A program made the translations under genes and the position numbers. From Anaerolineales bacterium (GTDB lineage: Bacteria > Chloroflexota > Anaerolineae > Anaerolineales > UBA6663), in assembly GCA_020845955.1 (NCBI GenBank), contig JADLEU010000108.1, forward strand, positions 1 to 39,793: DNA of 39,793 nt. Reading direction: 5' to 3'. The notes under the pieces were generated by a model. The model had not been told where the DNA came from. It worked only from the letters and a program-made list of their open reading frames with translations, and ran no database searches. Below, in pieces: positions 33,813 to 39,793 of this stretch; within the stretch, counting starts at the first letter, position 1, and every line of letters starts with the position of its first letter.

Positions 33813-34951
33813 CCACCGAGGCTCTGTCGCAGGTAGCCGCGGGCCAGCGGCGCGTTACGGCCCGCCAGCGCTGGGCCGCGCGCCTGGCGCGCTGGTCGCT
33901 GGGGACCAACGCCGCCTTGGTCTTCGGCTTTCTTTATCTGCCGGTCCTGATCCTGATCATCTTTTCTTTCAACAGCACGCGCTCTGTGGCCGTTTTCTCC
34001 GACTTCTCCACCGAGTGGTACCTCCGGCTGGCCGCCAACGGCGAGCTGCTCCAGGCAGCGCGCAACAGCCTGCTGATCGGACTGGTGGCCACGGCCGGCA
34101 GCACCGCCATCGGGACGCTCACCGCCCTGGCCATGGACCGCTACCGCTTTCGGCTGCGCACGGTCTTTGACGCCAACCTGTACCTGCCTATCGTCATCCC
34201 CGAGATCGTCATGGGCATCGCCCTGCTGCTGTTCTTCAACCAGGGGCTCTTCCCGCTGCTGGCCCGCCTGGGCGTGCGCGCCTCCACCGGCCTCATCACT
34301 ATCACCCTGGCCCATATCGCCTTTGACATCCCCTTCGTCTACGTCATCGTCCGCGCGCGCCTGGCCGACTTCGACCGCACCCTGGAAGAGGCCGCCCAGG
34401 ACCTGGGCGCCGATGAGTGGCGCACCTTCACGCGCGTCACGTTGCCGCTGCTCATGCCGGGCATCATCGGCGGCGCGCTGATGGCTTTTACGCTGTCGCT
34501 GGACGATTACCTCATCACGGCCTTCACAAAGGGCGTCGGCTCGCAGACCATGCCGCTCTACATCTACAGCTTGGTGCGCAAGGGCGTTACGCCCGAGATT
34601 AATGCCCTATCGACCGCGCTGCTGATCGGATCGATGGGGCTGGTGGGCTTGTCGCTGACCGCCCAGGCAGGCGGCCCTCTCTTCACCCGGGGCATGGCCC
34701 TGGGCGCGGCAGCGGGCTCGATCCTGCCGGCAGCGGCCGGCCTCGTCGGGCGCCTGGCGAACGGCGCTTTTTCGCCCCTCGACCTGCTGCGCCTGCTGCC
34801 CTTGCTGCTCCTGTGGCTGGCCGGCCGCGGCCTGCGCGACTGGCTGGCTGACCTGCGCGAAGCCAACCTGGCCGGCCGAGCGCTGGCCGTCTTTGCTCTG
34901 CTGGCTTCCGCCAGCGCGGCGTTCATCAGCGTGCTGCTCCTGGTAGGTTAG
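33809..34951 (+). CDS. potC: Spermidine/putrescine-type ABC transporter permease PotC with C-terminal extension
   Basis: A 380-residue membrane protein, about 100 longer than usual PotC (near 265-285). The core (about 30-285) has the FSFNSTRS start, MGIALLLFF, the EAA loop EEAAQDLGADEWRTFTRVTL (193-212) and FTLSLDDYLITAF, diagnostic of PotC/PotI. After the normal end near 285 come three further hydrophobic segments (about 294-316, 324-340 and 356-379), joined by a charged stretch WLADLREANLAGR. The extra part may be an extra membrane domain of unknown role. The ATG overlaps the potB stop. Confidence 0.9.
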   Translation: MTTEALSQVAAGQRRVTARQRWAARLARWSLGTNAALVFGFLYLPVLILIIFSFNSTRSVAVFSDFSTEWYLRLAANGELLQAARNSLLIGLVATAGSTAIGTLTALAMDRYRFRLRTVFDANLYLPIVIPEIVMGIALLLFFNQGLFPLLARLGVRASTGLITITLAHIAFDIPFVYVIVRARLADFDRTLEEAAQDLGADEWRTFTRVTLPLLMPGIIGGALMAFTLSLDDYLITAFTKGVGSQTMPLYIYSLVRKGVTPEINALSTALLIGSMGLVGLSLTAQAGGPLFTRGMALGAAAGSILPAAAGLVGRLANGAFSPLDLLRLLPLLLLWLAGRGLRDWLADLREANLAGRALAVFALLASASAAFISVLLLVG

Positions 34952-35180
34952 AGTTGGCAAGTGGTTTTGGAGCTGATCCGACCGATGGCAACATGGCTGC
35001 GGCGATGCGAGGCCACCGGCACACACCGCGCAAGAAGGCTTAGACCGCCCTGATTATCAAGGTCGGACTTTTACCGGCCGACTTGCGGGAGACCTGCTTG
35101 AGCTGCTCTTGGAGGAACCGCCGCTCAGCCGCTACATCCGTTAGCATATCCGCTGCCACCATGGCCCCAGGAGGAGATCC

Positions 35181-36338
35181 ATGAAACGCTATCTTTACGC
35201 CCTGCTCGCCTGTACTCTGCTGCTCACCGCCTGTGCCTCGCCGATCGGCCTAACCGATGACGACGAGGCCGAGCCGACGTCGCCCGCGGGCCCGGGTGCC
35301 AGCAGCGGCGGCGAGGCCAGCGCCCGCTGCGGCGACACCGCCCAACTGGCAGACGAGCTGCAGCTCTACACCTGGGTCGAGTACATCGACCCAGCCATCA
35401 AAGACCAGTTCGAAGAGGAGTGTGGTGTGCGCGTCGTCGAGACGAACTTCGACTCTAACGAGACGCTGCTGGCCTCGCTCCAGTCGGGCGCCACGGGCTA
35501 CGACATCGTCGTGCCCTCCGACTACATGGTGCAAATTCTGATCAGCGAGAACATGCTCCAGCCGCTCGACTTCGGCGTCATCACCAACATCAAACACATG
35601 GGCGCCCAGCATGTCAACCAGTACTTCGATCCCGAGCAGCAGTACACCGTGCCCTACTTCTGGGGCACCTCGGGCCTCGTTGTCGATACCAACGTCATCC
35701 CCGATCCGCGGCCGAGCTGGAAGCTGGTGTTCGAGCCCAGCGCTGAGGCCTGCGGCAAGATCAGCATGCTCGACGACCAGCGCGAAACCCTCGGCGCCGC
35801 GCTGATGTACCTGGGCTACTCACTCAACGACACGGACCCCGTCCACCTGGGCGAGGCCAAGAGCCTGCTCATCGAGCAGGCCAACTGCGTCAAGGCCTAC
35901 GACAGCCAGACCAACGACGACCTGGCCGTCTCGGGCGAGACCGTCATCGGCCACATCTGGACCGGCGATGCCATCCTGGCCGGCACGCCCGACGCCGGCG
36001 GCCGCGAGGAGCTCGTCTACGTCATCCCTGAGGAAGGCTGCGTCATCTGGCAGGACAACCTGGCCGTTCCGGTCGGCGCGCCCAACAAGCACACCGCCGA
36101 GGTCTTCATCAACTACCTGAACGATCCTCAGATTGCCGCCCAGAACGCCAACTTCGTCGGCTACGGCACGCCCAACCAGGCCGCCAAGGAGTTCGTCGAT
36201 CCCGAACTGCTGGAGAACCCTGGCATCTATCCGCCCAAGGAGACCATGGCTCGCCTGCAGTGGATCGAAGACGTGGGCGACGCGCTGGAGCTGTACGACC
36301 GCGTCTGGACCGAGTTCAAGGCCGCCATCGGCGGCTGA
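35181..36338 (+). CDS. potD: Spermidine/putrescine-type substrate-binding lipoprotein PotD
   Basis: A 385-residue exported lipoprotein. The signal peptide ends in the lipobox LTAC, with lipidated Cys18, followed by a Pro/Ser/Gly linker (about 25-50). The mature part reads LQLYTWVEYIDPAIKDQFEEE, SNETLLASL and YDIVVPSDYMV, all typical of PotD/PotF; the Trp and Asp residues of these segments line the polyamine site in the family. An AGGAGGAG site precedes the ATG. It lies 229 bases behind potC. A reductase gene follows within six bases and may be co-transcribed. Confidence 0.92.
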   Translation: MKRYLYALLACTLLLTACASPIGLTDDDEAEPTSPAGPGASSGGEASARCGDTAQLADELQLYTWVEYIDPAIKDQFEEECGVRVVETNFDSNETLLASLQSGATGYDIVVPSDYMVQILISENMLQPLDFGVITNIKHMGAQHVNQYFDPEQQYTVPYFWGTSGLVVDTNVIPDPRPSWKLVFEPSAEACGKISMLDDQRETLGAALMYLGYSLNDTDPVHLGEAKSLLIEQANCVKAYDSQTNDDLAVSGETVIGHIWTGDAILAGTPDAGGREELVYVIPEEGCVIWQDNLAVPVGAPNKHTAEVFINYLNDPQIAAQNANFVGYGTPNQAAKEFVDPELLENPGIYPPKETMARLQWIEDVGDALELYDRVWTEFKAAIGG

Positions 36339-36344
36339 CGCGCC

Positions 36345-37316
36345 GTGGAGCACACCGCCCTGGGCCGCACCGGCCTCAAGGTCAGCCGCCTTTGCCTGGG
36401 CACCATGAACTTCGGCCCGCACACCAGCGAGCCGGACAGCTTCGCCATGATGGACCGGGCGTTGGAGTTGGGTCTGAACTTCTTCGACACCGCCAACGTC
36501 TATGGCTGGAAGCTCGGCGAGGGCATCACCGAGCAGATTCTCGGCCGCTGGTTCGCCCAGGGCGGCGGCCGCCGTGAGCAGGTAGTCCTCGCGACCAAGG
36601 TCTACGGCCGCATGGGCGACGGCCCGAACGACCGGCGCCTGTCGGCCTACCAGATCCGCCGCGCCTGCGAGGACAGCCTGCGCCGCCTGCAGACCGACCA
36701 CCTCGACCTGTACCAGATGCACCATATCGACCGCGACACGCCCTGGGACGAACTCTGGCAGGCGATGTCGGTGCTGGTGCAGCAGGGCAAAGTGCTCTAC
36801 GTCGGCAGCAGCAACTTTGCCGGCTGGCATATCGCCCAGGCCCAGGCGGCGGCCGCCGACCGGCATTTCCTGGGCCTGGTCTCGGAGCAGTGCTTGTATA
36901 ACCTGAAAGACCGGATGGTCGAGCTAGAAGTGCTGCCCGCTGCCCGCGCTTACGGCCTGGGCGTCATCCCCTACAGCCCCCTGGCCGGCGGGCTGCTGGG
37001 CGGCGCGCTCAAGAAGTCGAAGACCGGGCGGCGCGCTACGCCAGACAAACAGAAGCAGATCCAGGCCAACCGCAAACGCCTGGCCGCCTATGAAAGGCTG
37101 TGCACCGAGTTGGGCGCAGAGCCCGCCGACGTGGCCTTGGGGTGGCTCCTGGGCCGGCCGGGCGTGACGGCCCCCATCATCGGTCCGCGCACCCAGGCCC
37201 AGTTCGACGGCGGCCTGCGCGCGCTCGGGCTGAAGCTGGACGAGGCCGCGCTCAAGCGCCTCGACGAGATCTGGCCCGGCCCCGGCGGCGAAGCGCCCGA
37301 GGCTTTCGCCTGGTAA
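36345..37316 (+). CDS. Aldo/keto reductase
   Basis: A 323-residue NADPH-dependent reductase of the TIM-barrel AKR family (YajO/YghZ-like). The catalytic tetrad is Asp48 and Tyr53 (FFDTANVYG), Lys85 (LATKVYG) and His126 (QMHHID). SSNFAGW and the phosphate-binding end IIGPRTQAQ are present. It reduces aldehydes or ketones, with unknown substrate. It begins with GTG at 36345, six bases after the potD stop, so it is probably the last gene of the polyamine operon, possibly acting on aldehydes formed from polyamines (inference). Confidence 0.9.
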   Translation: MEHTALGRTGLKVSRLCLGTMNFGPHTSEPDSFAMMDRALELGLNFFDTANVYGWKLGEGITEQILGRWFAQGGGRREQVVLATKVYGRMGDGPNDRRLSAYQIRRACEDSLRRLQTDHLDLYQMHHIDRDTPWDELWQAMSVLVQQGKVLYVGSSNFAGWHIAQAQAAAADRHFLGLVSEQCLYNLKDRMVELEVLPAARAYGLGVIPYSPLAGGLLGGALKKSKTGRRATPDKQKQIQANRKRLAAYERLCTELGAEPADVALGWLLGRPGVTAPIIGPRTQAQFDGGLRALGLKLDEAALKRLDEIWPGPGGEAPEAFAW

Positions 37317-37327
37317 GCCAGTCCAAA

Positions 37328-37356
37328 CCGCCGGCCCCCGCGTGGGGGATCGGCGG
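37328..37356. terminator. Bidirectional hairpin between convergent genes
   Basis: CCGCCG (37328-37333) pairs with CGGCGG (37351-37356), and CCCCC (37335-37339) with GGGGG (37344-37348), around a GCGT loop. It lies between the reductase (+) and the glycosyltransferase (-), so it can serve both. Confidence 0.65.
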
Positions 37357-37483
37357 ATTCGAAGGACACGACAAATTCTTCAACGGTCATGGCGGTCCAG
37401 CCGGTAGTGGCTGCCGGCGTGCGCCAGCTTGTGCATGACAAAGCCGCGCCGGCAGCGCAGGCAGGTCCACAGTGGTTTGGGCG

Positions 37484-38686
37484 TCAGCGGCCCAAGATGA
37501 TCTGCGCGCTCCTACCGCGCTCGCGCAAGAGCGCTTTGTAAGAGTCGAGGATCCGCCGCGTCGTCGCTTGGATACTGTACTGCTGCGCCGAGGCCCGCGC
37601 GCCGTCACTCAGCGCCTGGCGCAGCGTGGGCGCCCGCGCCACCTCGGCCAGGGTCGCCCCCAGCGCGGCCGCGCTCGCCGCCGCGTCTGGGCCGGGCGAC
37701 GCCAGCCGGCCATTCTCGCCGCTGCTGATCGTCTCCCGGATGCCGGGCACGTCCAGCGCCACCACCGGCAGCCCCGCGGCCAGCGCCTCGATCACGGCGA
37801 TGGGGTGACCTTCAGTCACCGACGCCGTGACAAAGGCGTCGGCGTTGGCCACCAGCGCTGGGATCGCCTCGTTCGGCCGGCGGCCCAGGAAGTGCACCGC
37901 CCCGGCCAACCCTGGCCGCTGGGCGGCGCGCCGCAGCTCGGCCTCCAGCGGCCCGCCGCCTACCAGCGCCAGCACGGCTTCCGGCGCCTGCCGCCGGGCC
38001 TGCTCGAAGGCGTCTAGCAGCAGCGGCAGGTTCTTTTCCAGCCCAAGCCGCCCAACGTACATCGCCACGAAACCGGCGGCTGGCAGCCCCAGCGCCGCGC
38101 GCGCGGCGGGATCGCCCCGGCCGGCCTGCCAGGCGCGCGTGTACGGCTCCAGCGCGATGCCGTTGGGAATCACCTCGATGGGCGCCGTCACCCGCATTGC
38201 ACGCAGCATCGTCTCCGCCGCCGCCGACACGGCCAGGATCAGGTCGAAACCCCGCGCCACGTGCCGCATCCAGGCCGCCATCAGCGCCGCCGCGGTGCGC
38301 GCCGGCAGAAACGGCAGGTAATAGTGAGCGTACAGGTCGTAGCGAGTATGGCTGGTGAAGATCACCGGCTGCCCCCTTCGCCGGCTCACCCGCCGCGCCA
38401 ACGACGCCGCCAGCAGCGGGTGATGGACGTGCAGCACGTCCATGGTGTTGACCAGCTCCCAGGCATGTGCCGAGTAGTTGAGGTAAGCATAGTAGCCGGT
38501 GCTGCCCATCGGCACGCCCGGCGAGCGGAGCACGTTCGGCTCGTCGTCGGCGTAATTCGGATAGCCGCTGGTAAAGACGTATGGCTCGGCGCCCATCTCG
38601 GCCAACGTGCGCTTGAACAGGCGCACGAAGCTGGTAACACCATTGATGACCGGAAGATAACAGTCGGTGAGTTGGCCGAGGCGCAT
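37484..38686 (-). CDS. Glycosyltransferase family 4 (GT-B fold)
   Basis: A 400-residue glycosyltransferase. The N-terminal Rossmann domain starts MRLGQLTDCYLPVINGVTSF with the Gly-rich acceptor loop, followed by HVHHPLLAA and FTSHTRYDLYAHY. The donor-binding domain has VGRLGLEKNLPLLLDAF and TEGHPIAVIEALAAGLPVV, whose two Glu residues form the E-x7-E motif. It probably makes a glycolipid or exopolysaccharide, like the PimB/MgtA-type enzymes. The start is taken at 38686 (MRLGQL), where family similarity begins; an upstream in-frame TTG (38716) adds ten residues. It is a monocistronic-looking gene. Confidence 0.9.
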   Translation of the reverse strand: MRLGQLTDCYLPVINGVTSFVRLFKRTLAEMGAEPYVFTSGYPNYADDEPNVLRSPGVPMGSTGYYAYLNYSAHAWELVNTMDVLHVHHPLLAASLARRVSRRRGQPVIFTSHTRYDLYAHYYLPFLPARTAAALMAAWMRHVARGFDLILAVSAAAETMLRAMRVTAPIEVIPNGIALEPYTRAWQAGRGDPAARAALGLPAAGFVAMYVGRLGLEKNLPLLLDAFEQARRQAPEAVLALVGGGPLEAELRRAAQRPGLAGAVHFLGRRPNEAIPALVANADAFVTASVTEGHPIAVIEALAAGLPVVALDVPGIRETISSGENGRLASPGPDAAASAAALGATLAEVARAPTLRQALSDGARASAQQYSIQATTRRILDSYKALLRERGRSAQIILGR

Positions 38687-39051
38687 GGAGGTTGGGCCCG
38701 CGGCGGCCGTGGGCAAGCGGCGCCGCGCGCGATAGACTCAGTCCCAATATCATACACGCAAAATTGAGACCCTCGCAGGCATAGGTTCTGGCACTACGGG
38801 GAATCTGGCGCCAGGCGCCCCACCGGCGGCGCCAGGCCCAAGATCAGCCCAGGCTCGGCGTGCGTGGCGCCAGGTCCGCTGAACTTGTGCCACGCGCCAG
38901 TCAGGCCAGGCCGCGGCTCGCGCATCGGTTGGCTGTAGCGGCTGCGGCCGGCGCGACGATGGTCAGCACCGGGCGCAGCCGGTTGGATTCGCTCTCGCCG
39001 TGACGGATGAGGGAGGTAGGAGCGGGCCATCGACGGCGCCTGGCAGAAGCG
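38687..39051. other. 365-base gap with GC repeats and hairpin
   Basis: GGCGCCAGG occurs three times (38807-38815, 38828-38836, 38866-38874). CTGGCGCC (38805-38812) and GGCGCCAG (38828-38835) form an 8-bp stem. A - strand TATGAT-like box near 38748-38753 may serve the glycosyltransferase. A - strand frame (about 38800-38935) reads LTGAWHKFSGPGATHAEPG, which might be a gene fragment; nothing firm was found. Confidence 0.35.
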
Positions 39052-39639
39052 CTATGCCGCTCCCGCCTTCAGCTCCCGGGTGCCCGGCAGCCCGCGGCGC
39101 GGCAGCCACTCGGCCTGGAGCACGGCGTACAGGTACTCGTCGGACCAATGTCCCTTGAACCAGGTGTTCTTGATGAACTGCCCCTCGCGCCGCAGCCCTA
39201 CGCGCTCCATCAGCGCCGCCGATCGCTCGTTCTCCACGTCCATGATGGCCATAACGCGGTGCAGATCAAGATTGATGAAGGCAAAGTCCAGCACGACCGT
39301 CAGCGCTTCGGTGGCCAGCCCCTGCCCCTGGTAGGCTCGGTTGAAGGAGATGTCCACCTGGGCCTGGCGGGCGTCGTGAACCTGCACCTGCAGCCCAATG
39401 TCGCCGATGAGCTGCCCGGTGTCCTTCAGCGCGACCGCGAACTGGTACCACTGCCCCGGCACGCCGGGCGTCATGGTCTTCTGCTCCTGGATGAAGCCCT
39501 GCGCGCGCGGCGCGCTGATCGCTTCCCAGCTCTGGTAGCGAGCCACCTCGGGATCGTTGCGGTAGGCCAGAAAGGCGGCCAGGTCGGCATCTTGAAAACT
39601 ACGCACGATCAGGCGGCTGGCTTCGATGGGAGTAAACAT
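39052..39639 (-). CDS. GNAT family N-acetyltransferase (RimJ/RimL-like)
   Basis: A 195-residue acetyltransferase. Strand beta1 reads EASRLIVRSFQDADLAAF. The acetyl-CoA pyrophosphate loop is NRAYQGQGLATEAL (100-113, Q-x-x-G-x-A type). VENERSAALMERVGLRREGQF is the classical RimJ/RimL C-terminal helix and strand. It likely acetylates an N-terminus or small molecule. The start at 39639 (MFTPIEAS) follows AGAGAG. A good - strand promoter lies about 120 bases upstream. Confidence 0.9.
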   Translation of the reverse strand: MFTPIEASRLIVRSFQDADLAAFLAYRNDPEVARYQSWEAISAPRAQGFIQEQKTMTPGVPGQWYQFAVALKDTGQLIGDIGLQVQVHDARQAQVDISFNRAYQGQGLATEALTVVLDFAFINLDLHRVMAIMDVENERSAALMERVGLRREGQFIKNTWFKGHWSDEYLYAVLQAEWLPRRGLPGTRELKAGAA

Positions 39640-39760
39640 GCGCTCTCTGTGGTGGCATGCCTGCGGCCGCCGCTTCCGCGCAACGGCGTTGAGACGCCTG
39701 GGCCAACTATTGATTCCGAGGCGTTGTGGGCCGAGGACTCTGGTTGTGAAAGGCGGCCTT

Positions 39761-39788
39761 AGTGTATGCCAAAGCACCGGCCCGTCAA
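39761..39788 (-). promoter_or_regulatory. Sigma70-type promoter for the GNAT gene
   Basis: Reading the - strand, TTGACG (39783-39788) and TACACT (39761-39766) are separated by 16 bases. This predicts a leader of about 115 bases before the start at 39639. Confidence 0.7.
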
Positions 39789-39793
39789 CCCGA

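Overview
The window is a GC-rich (roughly two-thirds GC by eye) bacterial chromosome segment. It is dense with short-gap or overlapping operons, most on the + strand. No rRNA, tRNA, CRISPR array or intact mobile element was seen. The mixture of genes suggests an uncultured Chloroflexota (Anaerolineae/Caldilineae-like) bacterium: a LysX-type lysine enzyme, a class IV histone-deacetylase-like enzyme, ferredoxin-linked 2-oxoacid oxidoreductase genes, GC-rich terminators without U tracts, and isolated -10 boxes such as TACAAT. That placement is an inference from gene content, not from a marker gene.

Layout. (1) 1-7447: a dipeptide/oligopeptide ABC transporter (substrate-binding protein cut by the window edge, two permeases, two ATPases) with a universal stress protein gene between permeases and ATPases, then a 14-TM MFS exporter. 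(2) 7555-18400: a redox island. It holds a molybdenum hydroxylase without FAD domain, then two copies of an [FAD oxidoreductase + 2[4Fe-4S] ferredoxin] module. Between the copies lie a small GYD protein and a complete 2-oxoacid:ferredoxin oxidoreductase (beta, delta, alpha, and a fusion of a catalytically dead second beta domain with gamma). (3) 18503-22019: an ALDH7-type (antiquitin-like) aldehyde dehydrogenase, an SDR lacking the usual Tyr/Lys pair, and a DAO-family FAD amine oxidase whose ribosome binding site lies inside a predicted hairpin. (4) 22145-25767: lysX, a small membrane protein, and an OmpR-type two-component system. (5) 25768-31778: a low-density zone with a frameshifted transposase remnant, prfC (- strand), a fosmidomycin-resistance-like MFS gene, a histone-deacetylase-like gene and several decayed stretches. 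(6) 31779-37316: a spermidine/putrescine-type ABC transporter (potABCD) with a clear sigma70-type promoter and an aldo-keto reductase. (7) 37484-39788: a GT4 glycosyltransferase and a GNAT acetyltransferase on the - strand.

How it may work together. The most unusual part is 10749-18400. The 2-oxoacid oxidoreductase carries both an active TPP/[4Fe-4S] beta subunit and a degenerate beta domain welded to gamma. It is bracketed by duplicated flavoprotein/ferredoxin pairs whose flavoproteins carry a four-cysteine insert. The flavoproteins could accept electrons from the oxidoreductase and from the FAD-less molybdenum hydroxylase. The downstream ALDH7, DAO-family oxidase and LysX all suggest alpha-aminoadipate/pipecolate/lysine chemistry, so 2-oxoadipate is a possible substrate of the oxidoreductase. 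This pathway is a hypothesis: no aminotransferase is present in the window.
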